23,532 nucleotides of DNA from Pseudobutyrivibrio sp. (GTDB lineage Bacteria; Bacillota_A; Clostridia; Lachnospirales; Lachnospiraceae): positions 1 through 23,532 of the forward strand of contig JAILNO010000189.1 of the NCBI GenBank assembly GCA_024691465.1, written 5' to 3'. A program made the translations under genes and the position numbers. Of this stretch, positions 8,430-16,293 are shown piece by piece; positions within the stretch are counted from its first letter, which is position 1; each line of letters starts with the position of its first letter. Under the pieces are notes generated by a model. It worked only from the letters and a program-made list of their open reading frames with translations, ran no database searches and was not told where the DNA came from.

Positions 8430-9686
8430 TTACTCATATCTTAATGCATCAATTGGATTCATATTAGCTGCATGTTTAGCTGGAGAGTATCCGAAGAACA
8501 CTCCAATAGCCATAGAGAATCCCACTGACATATAGATACTTGCAATAGACACCTGTGGGCTGTATCCCATGAAATGGGCAGCCACATCACCTAGCACTAG
8601 ACCCAGGATAATACCAATTATTCCACCGATGAGACATATGATAATAGCTTCGCTGATAAACTGAAGCATTATCATACCATCAGGGGCACCTAGTGCTTTT
8701 CTTGTGCCTATCTCTCTAGTTCGCTCTGTGATAGAGACTGTCATAATATTCATTACACCGATACCGCCTACGATGAGCGCTATGGCTGCAATCATAGATA
8801 TAGCCATAGTCATCTGATTCATGGTCTTAGTGTTCTCCTGAATCATAGACTGATTACTGTAAGTCATCACAGCGAATCTCTCACCTAAGGTATTAGACAT
8901 TTTAGTCGTCAGATATGTCTTAATCTCATTTGAAACTTCCACTGCGTCTGCATCATCCGCAGCCACAACTGTGGCCTCATAGATAGACTGATCATGAGTG
9001 TAATTCCACACAGCTTTCAGCGGCATATACACAGGAGTTGATACATTTCTACTGCTTCCCTGCATCATACTACCCTGCTGATTGAACTCATATATACCCA
9101 CTATTGTGGCGTTCAGATAATTATCATTGATATTAATCTCTATTTCCTTACCTAGCACATTCTCTGGCTTATAATTATCTCCATACAGAGTCTTAAGGAA
9201 TAGATTAGAAACTATGGCTGTATTGCTGCCTCTCTCGTAGGCAAATTCCTGGAATAGATTGCCGTTTAAGAGCTTAACCTTGTTAGCCTTAAAGTATCCT
9301 GCACTGATTCCTCTCACTTCCACATTAGCCTTATTAGTGTTATTGATAACTGTTCCTGAGCCCGCAGAAGACTCTACCGATACAGCGCTTATCTTATCCT
9401 TAAAATGTACGCTTAAATCATGGATTGTCTCAGGCTTCAGTTTCAATAAGTCCTCATCTGCCTCTGACATCTCCTCATTGTAATCCACAGGATTTATATA
9501 TACAGATATATTCTTCACGCCATAACTTTCTAGTTGCTTTTGCACTCCTGCAGTCATGGAATTACCCACTGTCATAATGGCTATTACAGCAGCTACACCA
9601 ATGATAATTCCAAGCATTGTCAGGAACGCTCTCATCTTATTAGCCCTGATGCTAATAAGAGCAAGTTTGCAGTTCTCTTTTATCAT
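8430..9686 (-). CDS. MacB-like ABC transporter permease (FtsX family)
   Basis: 418 aa. One N-terminal membrane segment (about 18-42) precedes a large extracellular MacB-type domain (about 45-285). Three C-terminal membrane segments carry the FtsX core, with the family motif ERTREIGTRKALGAPDG. This is the mechanotransmission type of ABC permease, used for export of peptides, antibiotics or lipoproteins rather than import. The ATG overlaps the ATPase stop as TAATG, with AAAGGAG upstream. It is the last gene of the adaptor-ATPase-permease operon. No terminator with a T-run is visible after the stop, which abuts the opposing thioesterase gene. Confidence 0.93.
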   Translation of the reverse strand: MIKENCKLALISIRANKMRAFLTMLGIIIGVAAVIAIMTVGNSMTAGVQKQLESYGVKNISVYINPVDYNEEMSEADEDLLKLKPETIHDLSVHFKDKISAVSVESSAGSGTVINNTNKANVEVRGISAGYFKANKVKLLNGNLFQEFAYERGSNTAIVSNLFLKTLYGDNYKPENVLGKEIEININDNYLNATIVGIYEFNQQGSMMQGSSRNVSTPVYMPLKAVWNYTHDQSIYEATVVAADDADAVEVSNEIKTYLTTKMSNTLGERFAVMTYSNQSMIQENTKTMNQMTMAISMIAAIALIVGGIGVMNIMTVSITERTREIGTRKALGAPDGMIMLQFISEAIIICLIGGIIGIILGLVLGDVAAHFMGYSPQVSIASIYMSVGFSMAIGVFFGYSPAKHAANMNPIDALRYE

Positions 9687-10399
9687 TATGCTACTCCTTT
9701 TCCATCATTAGTCTTCTCTGAAATGATATTTCCATCACTGATAGTGATAATCCTAGGGGTCTCCGCTGCCAGTTCATTAGAATGTGTGATTAAGACAATT
9801 GTCTTACCCTGTTTCTCATGTAGCTCGTGGAATATATCCATAACAAGGCGTCCTGTCTTAGAATCAAGAGCTCCAGTAGGCTCATCTGCAAGGATTATAT
9901 CTGGATTGTTAGCCATGGCTCTTGCTATGGCAACACGCTGCTTCTGACCACCTGATAACTCATCTGGTGTGTGGTGCATACGCTCTTGCATACCTACCAT
10001 ATTAAGCAATTCTATAGCGCGCTCTCGTCTCTTTTTCTCCGAAATGCCTGCGTACAGCATAGGCATCTCCACATTAGAAATGGCATCAGTTCTTGCAATT
10101 AGATTATAGGTCTGAAATACGAATCCTATATGCTTATTCCTGAGAGAAGAAAGTGATTTGTTAGGGGCCTTTGAGATATCCACCCCGTCTAACACATACT
10201 TGCCTGAGGTCTGTCTGTCTAGGATGCCTAGTATATTCATAAGAGTACTCTTGCCCGAGCCTGATTGACCAACTATTGATACGAATTCACCTTTCCTAAT
10301 ATCCAAATCAATGCCATGGAGAATCTCCAGCTCATTTTCGGTGCCTACATAATAGCTCTTTGTAATATTCCTAGCTGATAATAAGATATCTTTACTCAA
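9686..10399 (-). CDS. MacB/LolD-type ABC transporter ATPase
   Basis: Energises the neighbouring FtsX-type permease. Visible motifs are Walker A GQSGSGKST, Q-loop VFQTYN, signature LSGGQKQR, Walker B IILADEPTGALD and the H-loop ITHS. I choose a TTG start at 10399 (237 aa), which follows GGAGG with an 8-nt spacer and overlaps the adaptor stop as TTGAGTAA. An in-frame ATG at 10432 would add 11 residues (MMKWAQMEVFI) that are an out-of-frame reading of the adaptor tail and lack a good ribosome site; that longer form cannot be excluded. Confidence 0.93.
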   Translation of the reverse strand: MSKDILLSARNITKSYYVGTENELEILHGIDLDIRKGEFVSIVGQSGSGKSTLMNILGILDRQTSGKYVLDGVDISKAPNKSLSSLRNKHIGFVFQTYNLIARTDAISNVEMPMLYAGISEKKRRERAIELLNMVGMQERMHHTPDELSGGQKQRVAIARAMANNPDIILADEPTGALDSKTGRLVMDIFHELHEKQGKTIVLITHSNELAAETPRIITISDGNIISEKTNDGKGVA

Positions 10400-12230
10400 A
10401 ATAAATACCTCCATCTGCGCCCATTTCATCAATTACTGCATCTGCACTGCCGTCAGTGCTTTTCTCCACTATGGTGTCACCCTCAGCTAGAGAGCCTCCA
10501 GTAATCTGTGTATAGAAGTCATCCGAAATACCCACTTCTACAGTGACATTTTCTGTAGTTCCATCAGCCTTCTGGACCTCCACGTACTTGTTGCCATTCT
10601 CATCTGTCTGAAGATCAGTGGATGGTACTACTAGTGCGTTACTTTCATTGGCTGTTATAAATGTCATCTTGGCTGTCATACCCAGTCTAAGATTCTCATT
10701 GCCCTCATCTAAAGTTACGTCTACACGATATGTAGCACGACTCTTAGATACAGAGGCAGTGGTTGATGTACCATCTGTAGTCTTAGTACTGTTCTTAGTT
10801 GCTGTAGGTGATACGAAGCTTACTGTTCCATTAATTATTTCATCACCTGTGGAATCTGTCTTAATCTGAACCTTCTGTCCCACTGCAACTGAGGCGATGG
10901 AAGCCTCATCTATATCTGCTGTGGCCTTGAGGCTATTTACATTATCAATTACTACTGCATCTGTTCCTGAGTATGTCTGACCAGCCACTATATTGACATT
11001 AGTTACTGTTCCGTCCTGTGACGCATATACAGTTGCCTTATCCAACTCATCCTTAGATTTAGCAATCTCCTGCTGAGATGATAAGGTGCTGGACTTAGAT
11101 GACAGCTCGCTTGACTTAACTGACTGAGACTGACTGGTAATATTGGAATTAGCTGTATTGGTAGTGGAATTAAGTGATGATTCAGCTGCCTGAACTGCTC
11201 TGTTGGCATTAGCCACTGAATCCGCTGCTGACTGTACCGACTGCTTGGCTGTCTCAGTTCCACTAACAGCTGTGTGATAAGCCTCTCTCTTGCTCTGGAA
11301 ATCGCTCTGTGCTGATGTAAGGGCCTCATTGGCGCTGGCTAGTTCAGACTGAGCCTGAGTAAGCTGACTGCTGAGGGATGATGTATCTACAGGAACTTCC
11401 TCCGTACCTGTCACATTACCATCAGCATCCTTAATCTCCCTTGTAGTAGTTCCTGCACTTGCGATCTGGGACTGTAAGCTACTTATTCTAGAGTTAATCT
11501 CGTTAACTTTGTTCTGAGCATTTGTTACAGCACTTCCTGCATTGTCCAATGCATTCTTAGCATCTGCTTCATTATTCTGTGCTGCTGTATATGCATTATT
11601 AGCATTACTCTTAGCTCTATTTGCTGTATCTAGATCCTGCTTAGACTGCTCTAAGTTCCTATTGGAATCATTTATCTGAGTAGCACCCTGTGTCTTAGCA
11701 TCCTCCAGTGCCTTATTGGCATTTTCCTGAGAGATTGCGTTCTGCTGGTTCTGAATACTTAGGGCCTGCTGCTGATATGATAGAGTCTCTTCCATAGTAG
11801 ACATATCAAGCTTGTATAGAGGATCCCCTTTCTTGACCTCATCTCCTACTTTTACATATACCTCTTCAACTGGATATGAGCCTGTCACTGTAGCGAATTG
11901 GCCACTCTCCTGAGCTGATATAATAGTTCCTGTAGCACTGAGAGTCTTTTGAATATCCTGCTTTGTTACCTGAATAGTAGCTACAGTATTCTCAGCCTCC
12001 TTGGCACTTGCTTTCATTTTTCTGAAAGTGTAAGTTCCAAGTACTGCTGATATCACAAGAGCTGCTGCCACCATGGCTGCCACTATTTTCTTATTCAACT
12101 TTAAGAATGAATGCTTATCTTTAGATGACATCTCTTCATCCAAACTTTCGTCGATTTCATCATCTAAGTAATCCTCGTCGTACTCTCTATTCCAAAACTT
12201 TAATTTCTCAATTATTTCTTTAATCTTCAT
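10392..12230 (-). CDS. MacA/HlyD-like membrane fusion (adaptor) protein with a very long coiled coil
   Basis: 612 aa, well above the usual 350-420 for MacA-like adaptors. An acidic cytosolic N-terminus (about 1-45) precedes one membrane segment (about 48-68). The first half of a biotinyl-lipoyl domain (about 100-145) leads into an approximately 250-residue Ala/Ser/Asn/Gln-rich coiled-coil region (about 150-400), broken by a Gly/Thr/Asp-rich insert near 258-285. The second lipoyl half (KATVYASQDGTV, 398-409) and beta-barrel/proximal domains follow. It should dock on the permease and project from the membrane. A Gram-positive cell has no outer-membrane channel, so the long hairpin probably spans the wall layer (inference). 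The ATG is preceded by AGGAGG. First gene of the export operon, divergent from the two-component system. Confidence 0.9.
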   Translation of the reverse strand: MKIKEIIEKLKFWNREYDEDYLDDEIDESLDEEMSSKDKHSFLKLNKKIVAAMVAAALVISAVLGTYTFRKMKASAKEAENTVATIQVTKQDIQKTLSATGTIISAQESGQFATVTGSYPVEEVYVKVGDEVKKGDPLYKLDMSTMEETLSYQQQALSIQNQQNAISQENANKALEDAKTQGATQINDSNRNLEQSKQDLDTANRAKSNANNAYTAAQNNEADAKNALDNAGSAVTNAQNKVNEINSRISSLQSQIASAGTTTREIKDADGNVTGTEEVPVDTSSLSSQLTQAQSELASANEALTSAQSDFQSKREAYHTAVSGTETAKQSVQSAADSVANANRAVQAAESSLNSTTNTANSNITSQSQSVKSSELSSKSSTLSSQQEIAKSKDELDKATVYASQDGTVTNVNIVAGQTYSGTDAVVIDNVNSLKATADIDEASIASVAVGQKVQIKTDSTGDEIINGTVSFVSPTATKNSTKTTDGTSTTASVSKSRATYRVDVTLDEGNENLRLGMTAKMTFITANESNALVVPSTDLQTDENGNKYVEVQKADGTTENVTVEVGISDDFYTQITGGSLAEGDTIVEKSTDGSADAVIDEMGADGGIYFE

Positions 12231-12266
12231 TTCATAGCCTCCTGCTGTGATTTTTGTTCTGCTGAC

Positions 12267-12295
12267 AGTATGCCATTCAGTTCTTAAGAATTACC
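12267..12295 (-). promoter_or_regulatory. candidate activator-dependent promoter for the MacAB-like operon
   Basis: On the minus strand CATACT (12267-12272) could serve as -10, and the sequence 17 nt upstream is GGTAAT (12290-12295), a poor -35. The perfect palindrome TTCTTAAGAA (12281-12290) falls in the spacer. The CTAAAG repeats begin right at the -35, the usual position for an OmpR-class activator. The call is inference from layout. Confidence 0.4.
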
Positions 12296-12321
12296 TAAAG
12301 TAAATCTAAAGAAATCTAAAG
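12295..12321. repeat. three helically phased CTAAAG direct repeats, candidate response-regulator site
   Basis: CTAAAG occurs at 12295-12300, 12306-12311 and 12316-12321, so the periods are 11 and 10 bp. The last two are part of a longer AATCTAAAG unit. They lie midway between the divergent MacAB-like operon and the two-component genes. OmpR-family regulators typically bind tandem direct repeats with about one helical turn between them, which makes the neighbouring regulator the natural candidate. Confidence 0.55.
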
Positions 12322-12354
12322 ATGTGTGAATTCAGCCATTATTTCAAATTAATG

Positions 12355-12363
12355 TGTTACTAT
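12355..12363 (+). promoter_or_regulatory. weak extended -10 candidate for the two-component genes
   Basis: TG, one base, then TACTAT (12358-12363) lies 38 nt before the ATG at 12402. No good -35 is seen. The phased CTAAAG repeats lie just upstream of the expected -35, compatible with autoregulation. Confidence 0.3.
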
Positions 12364-12401
12364 ACAATCAAGAATACTAACTAGCACTGTTGAGGTTAAT
12401 T

Positions 12402-13112
12402 ATGGATAAGCTAAGAATCCTTATAGTGGATGATAATGAAGAAATAAGGAATATCCTTCATATATTATTAGAGAGCGAAGGATACGAGATAATAGAAGCT
12501 TCAGACGGCGAGACTGCCCTTACTCATGTAGATGATTCCATAGATCTAATCATCCTGGATATTATGATGCCAGGCATGTCGGGTCTGGATGTCTGTAAAA
12601 AGGTGCGCGAGAACTATCAGATGCCTATTCTGTTTCTGACTGCTAAGGGAACTGATTCAGATAAGTCACTAGGACTTCTGATTGGTGCCGACGATTATCT
12701 CGCTAAGCCCTTCTCTCACAGTGAGCTCACTGCCAGAGTTAAGTCCATGCTTAGAAGATACTATGTATATAAGGGTAAGGAAGCCTCAGACACAAGCAAC
12801 TACCTGTGCCATGACATATTCAAGGTAGCCAAGGACCGTAATGAGGTGCTTGTGATGGGGGATGATGGAGTGGAACATGAGATTGACCTATCAGAGCTAG
12901 AGTATCAGATTATGAAGCTTCTAATAGAGAGCCCGGGCCGCATATTCCCGGCTCAGCTCATATATGAGACCATATGGAACGAGCCATACTTCTATAGCTC
13001 TAACGCAACTATAATGGTACACATCCGCAATATCAGGACCAAGATTGAGGAGGATCCATCCAAGCCAACTCATCTCCTTACTGTATGGGGAAAGGGATAT
13101 AAATTACAATGA
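12402..13112 (+). CDS. OmpR/VanR-family response regulator
   Basis: 236 aa from the ATG at 12402, which follows GAGG (12392-12395) with a 6-nt spacer. An upstream in-frame TTG at 12390 would add four residues but has no ribosome site. The receiver domain (about 3-118) keeps the acidic pair Asp10/Asp11, the phospho-acceptor Asp53 in LIILDIMMPG, Thr80 and Lys102. The C-terminal winged helix (about 135-236) ends in VWGKGYKL, typical of the OmpR class. It should bind DNA as a dimer when phosphorylated by the adjacent kinase. The divergent MacAB-like exporter is the likely target. Its TGA overlaps the kinase start as ATGA. Confidence 0.94.
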   Translation: MDKLRILIVDDNEEIRNILHILLESEGYEIIEASDGETALTHVDDSIDLIILDIMMPGMSGLDVCKKVRENYQMPILFLTAKGTDSDKSLGLLIGADDYLAKPFSHSELTARVKSMLRRYYVYKGKEASDTSNYLCHDIFKVAKDRNEVLVMGDDGVEHEIDLSELEYQIMKLLIESPGRIFPAQLIYETIWNEPYFYSSNATIMVHIRNIRTKIEEDPSKPTHLLTVWGKGYKLQ

Positions 13113-14464
13113 AAAAGTTACGAAATATCGCATCTCACTCACTATACTTAGAGCTCTGGCTATCTCTAATCTTAGCATTAATAGTTGGCGCTCTCTTCTA
13201 CATACTGCTTCAACAGGTGAATTATGTCTTCATGGAATCCGATTGGGTCACTAACACCTACATTCCAAACAAGATAGATGATTCAGTAAATGCTCTACAG
13301 GATTATATTGATGACAACAATATCTCCTCTGATAATCCTAAGGCCATCTATGACTGGTCTACTAATCATCCTCTGATTTACTTTTACATACTTAAGGACG
13401 ACAGGATTATCTATAATTTCTATGCTGATTATTCCGAGGATACGGATAAAGAGATAGCTTCATATAACCAGGAACTAATAGATGATTACTTAGAATACAA
13501 CACCTATGGAACAGTCTACAATCTCAACTTTTCTGATGGACCTAGCCAGATATATATATTCGAAGAGTTTCAGTATGCATTGTTCACTAAGATCCAATAT
13601 GCAATCCTGGTCCTTAGTGCCTTTTTAATCATTTGCATTATTACTGTTCTAGTCAGGAAGAAGATTCACTATATTAATCAGGTCACTCACGGAATCAGTA
13701 TCCTGGAGGGTGGAGATTTCACTTACAATATTCCTGTAAAAGGTGACGACGAAATCTCCAGTCTGGCCGCAAGCCTTAACTCCATGAGGATTGCTCTATC
13801 ACAACAGATGGAAAATGAAAAGAAGGCCCTATCTGCCAACAATAGTCTGGTAACTGCTCTATCTCACGATCTAAGGACTCCTCTTACCACCCAGATGGGA
13901 TATCTGGAGATTCTTAAGGAGCACCATTACTCTTCATCTGAAGAAATGGACAAATACATCAGCACCGCTCTGGATACCTGTAATCAAATCAAGGAGATGT
14001 CTGATAGACTGTTTGAATATTTCTTAGCTTTTGATCCTAATCCTAAGAGACCAGATGAGGCTCTAGAAGAATACGATGGAATGGCATTCATAATGCAGCT
14101 TATTTCAGAGCTTACCCCTCCTCTAACGGATCAGGGCTTTACCTTTGATATAGATACTTTAGATGAAGAATTCTCAATTAAGGTAAATGCTGATGATGTG
14201 CTGCGCATATTTAATAACGTATTTACGAATATAGACAAGTACGCAGATGAGACTTATCCAGTCTCTATTAATATTAAGAAGGAAGAAGGCTATGCGTACC
14301 TTTCTTTCACCAATAAGATACGCAATATACCTAGGAAGAACGAAAGCGCTAAGATAGGCTTAATCAGCATATCCAGCCTTATGAAAAGACAAGGAGGCTC
14401 TAGCGTTACTAGAACCTCCAAGAGTGATTTCACTATTGAATTGAAATTTCCAATTAGTAATTAA
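13109..14464 (+). CDS. VanS-like membrane sensor histidine kinase
   Basis: 451 aa. Membrane segments at about 15-36 and 164-183 enclose an approximately 125-residue extracellular sensor rich in Asp, Asn and Tyr. A HAMP domain follows, then a HisKA domain with the phospho-acceptor His253 in ALSHDLRTPLTTQMGYLEIL. The ATPase domain has an N-box NNVFTNIDKY (369-378). The G1 box is weak: FTNKI (400-404) stands where a DxGxG is usual, although a later IGL and the RQGG stretch (427-430) are kept. VanS-type kinases often show such drift, so activity is still expected. The ATG overlaps the regulator stop. The stop codon abuts the opposing amt stop with no gap. Confidence 0.92.
   Translation: MKKLRNIASHSLYLELWLSLILALIVGALFYILLQQVNYVFMESDWVTNTYIPNKIDDSVNALQDYIDDNNISSDNPKAIYDWSTNHPLIYFYILKDDRIIYNFYADYSEDTDKEIASYNQELIDDYLEYNTYGTVYNLNFSDGPSQIYIFEEFQYALFTKIQYAILVLSAFLIICIITVLVRKKIHYINQVTHGISILEGGDFTYNIPVKGDDEISSLAASLNSMRIALSQQMENEKKALSANNSLVTALSHDLRTPLTTQMGYLEILKEHHYSSSEEMDKYISTALDTCNQIKEMSDRLFEYFLAFDPNPKRPDEALEEYDGMAFIMQLISELTPPLTDQGFTFDIDTLDEEFSIKVNADDVLRIFNNVFTNIDKYADETYPVSINIKKEEGYAYLSFTNKIRNIPRKNESAKIGLISISSLMKRQGGSSVTRTSKSDFTIELKFPISN
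14381..14419 (-). terminator. intrinsic terminator of amt, embedded in the 3' end of the opposing kinase gene
   Basis: An 11-bp stem with a 5-nt loop: arms 14393-14403 and 14409-14419. The single non-Watson-Crick position is U-G in the leftward transcript but C-A in the rightward one, so the stem is complete only for amt. On the minus strand it is followed by TTGTCTTTTC. It begins 46 nt past the amt stop, and its bases also encode the kinase C-terminus. Confidence 0.6.
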
Positions 14465-16210
14465 TTATTCTACATCCTGTAGAGCTGCGAAGTCTTCCTC
14501 GCCTGTACGGATCTTAACTACCTGCTCTACATCATATACGAAGATCTTACCATCACCGATGTGTCCTGTGTAAAGTACCTTCTTAGCAGTGTCAATTACC
14601 TGCTGAACAGGTACTTTGCATACTACTACATCCACTCTAATCTTAGGAAGGAGTGCTGGCTCTAGAGCTACACCTCTATAGTACTCTGGTGCACCCTTCT
14701 GGACACCACATCCCATTACATGACTTACTGTCATACCTGTGATACCAAGCTTCATAAGTGCGTTCTTAAGCTTCTCAAGATTACGCTCCTTGCAGAGGAT
14801 CTCTACCTTAGTCATACGTGGCTTACCTGCAGCTGTAATCTGTGATGGAGCATATTCTACTTCTACAGCCTCATCTAATGAAGCAAGACCAGCAGCCTCA
14901 AGAGTATCACTGATAAGTGTTGCTGTCTCATCATCAAGCTCATCTGTATCGAAATCATCCTCAAGCATATTGAATCCTGAATATGCTGATGGAAGACCAT
15001 GCTCTGTTCTATCTAGACCTACGATCTCCTCTTCAGCTGAAGCACGCAGACCAATAGTTGCCTTAATAACTGAGAATGCAATTGTAATTGTAATAGCTGC
15101 CCAAGCACCTACTGTAAGAACTCCAAGTAACTGGATTCCAAGTAAGCTGAATCCTCCTCCATAAAAAAGACCAGTTAATTCACTTGCTGGAGCTGATGGT
15201 GTTGCAAATAAACCTACTGCAATAGTTCCCCAAATACCATTCATCATATGTACTGCAACTGCTCCAACAGGATCGTCGATACGAAGCTTGTTATCAAGAA
15301 GCCATACACCAAATACTACTAAGAAACCTGAAACTACACCGATAATGATGGCACCTAAACCATCTGTAACGTCGCATGGGGCTGTAATAGCAACCAGACC
15401 TGCAAGTGATGCATTGAGTGACATAGAAACATCTGGCTTACCATACTTAATCCAAGTATATGCCATGGTTGTTACTGTTGCTACTGCAGGAGCAATTGTT
15501 GTGGTAACGAAGATTGAAGCAAGCTGCTCTACTGATGTAGCTGCAGCACCATTGAATCCATACCAGCCAAGCCAAAGGATGAATACACCGAGGGCACCAA
15601 GGGCAATATTGTGACCTGGAAATGCATTAACCTTAGTAATCTTACCCTTGCTATCATGACTAAACTTACCAATACGTGGTCCTAAGAGCTTAGCTCCAAT
15701 AAGAGCACAAATACCACCTACCATGTGAATTGCACATGAACCAGCGAAATCATGGAAGCCAATCTGAGCTAACCAGCCACCGCCCCAGATCCAATGTGCC
15801 TCAATTGGATAAATAACAAGTGAGATAATACCTGAATAGATACAGTAGCTAATAAACTTAGTACGCTCTGCCATAGCACCGCTGACAATAGTTGCTGTTG
15901 TGGCACAGAACACCAGGTTGAATACGAAGTTACTCCAATCGAAATTAGCATAATCTGTAAAAATACCAAGTGTTGGTCTACCAACCAATCCGAAGAGGCA
16001 ATCCTCTCCAAACATGAGGCCGAAGCCTAAGATGATAAACATAACTGTACCGATACAGAAATCCATTAGATTCTTCATGATAATGTTTCCTGTATTCTTA
16101 GCTCTGGTAAAGCCAGCCTCTACCATTGCAAAGCCTGCTTGCATCCAGAATACTAATGCAGCTCCAATCAGGAACCACACACCGAAAATTACACTAGAAA
16201 AGTCTTCCAT
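14465..16210 (-). CDS. amt: Amt ammonium channel with fused C-terminal PII signalling domain
   Basis: 581 aa, against about 400-440 for a plain bacterial Amt. Residues 1-about 390 form the membrane channel, with the twin pore histidines His162 (AIHMVGG) and His321 (AVHMMNG). The Amt C-terminal tail motif EHGLPSAYSGF (403-413) is kept. An acidic linker (about 416-465) leads to a full PII/GlnK domain from Met466. That domain has the start stretch TKVEILCKERNLEKLKNAL, a T-loop with Tyr511 at the position of E. coli Tyr51 (KGAPEYYRG), and the nucleotide-binding B-loop TGHIGDGKIFV (548-558). Free PII trimers normally plug Amt trimers, so the fusion should build the gate into the channel. GGAGG lies 8 nt before the ATG. 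It follows glnN across a terminator and has no visible promoter of its own. Confidence 0.95.
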   Translation of the reverse strand: MEDFSSVIFGVWFLIGAALVFWMQAGFAMVEAGFTRAKNTGNIIMKNLMDFCIGTVMFIILGFGLMFGEDCLFGLVGRPTLGIFTDYANFDWSNFVFNLVFCATTATIVSGAMAERTKFISYCIYSGIISLVIYPIEAHWIWGGGWLAQIGFHDFAGSCAIHMVGGICALIGAKLLGPRIGKFSHDSKGKITKVNAFPGHNIALGALGVFILWLGWYGFNGAAATSVEQLASIFVTTTIAPAVATVTTMAYTWIKYGKPDVSMSLNASLAGLVAITAPCDVTDGLGAIIIGVVSGFLVVFGVWLLDNKLRIDDPVGAVAVHMMNGIWGTIAVGLFATPSAPASELTGLFYGGGFSLLGIQLLGVLTVGAWAAITITIAFSVIKATIGLRASAEEEIVGLDRTEHGLPSAYSGFNMLEDDFDTDELDDETATLISDTLEAAGLASLDEAVEVEYAPSQITAAGKPRMTKVEILCKERNLEKLKNALMKLGITGMTVSHVMGCGVQKGAPEYYRGVALEPALLPKIRVDVVVCKVPVQQVIDTAKKVLYTGHIGDGKIFVYDVEQVVKIRTGEEDFAALQDVE

Positions 16211-16235
16211 ATATTTGTCCTCCTTGGGGTTTTAT

Positions 16236-16273
16236 AAAAACGCACAGCCAAAGCAGATTGCTTTAACTGTGCG
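16236..16273 (-). terminator. intrinsic terminator between glnN and amt
   Basis: Stem arms 16241-16255 and 16259-16273 (15 bp including two U-G pairs) with the loop AUC, followed on the minus strand by TTTTT (16236-16240). The two wobble positions would be A-C in the opposite direction, so it is built for leftward transcription. It lies 26-58 nt upstream of the amt ATG, so amt must be expressed by readthrough or antitermination. Confidence 0.85.
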
Positions 16274-16282
16274 CCTTTGCAC
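16269..16282 (-). promoter_or_regulatory. ANTAR-like antiterminator hairpin (hexaloop AAAGGC) ahead of amt
   Basis: On the minus strand GTGC-AAAGGC-GCAC: a 4-bp stem with a six-base loop carrying A at position 1 and G at position 4, the pattern known for ANTAR-protein RNA targets. Its 3' arm shares 16269-16273 with the terminator 5' arm, so the two folds exclude each other. An AU-rich hairpin just upstream (16289-16313, hexaloop CAGUAA) could be the first of a pair but lacks the A1/G4 bases. Confidence 0.55.
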
Positions 16283-16293
16283 TATATTTTCTA

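Noticed and set aside
8430..8530. Terminator for the thioesterase gene inside the permease 3' end
   Set aside because: Only a short mismatched stem (GGAGAGT with ACACTCC) without a T-run was found.
9534..9947. 137-codon plus-strand frame across the permease-ATPase junction
   Set aside because: It overlaps two well-supported opposite-strand genes and has no ribosome site or recognisable domain.
14739..15614. Long open frames on the plus strand inside amt
   Set aside because: They are antisense shadows of a clearly coding frame; their Ser/Thr-rich translations match no family and have no ribosome sites.
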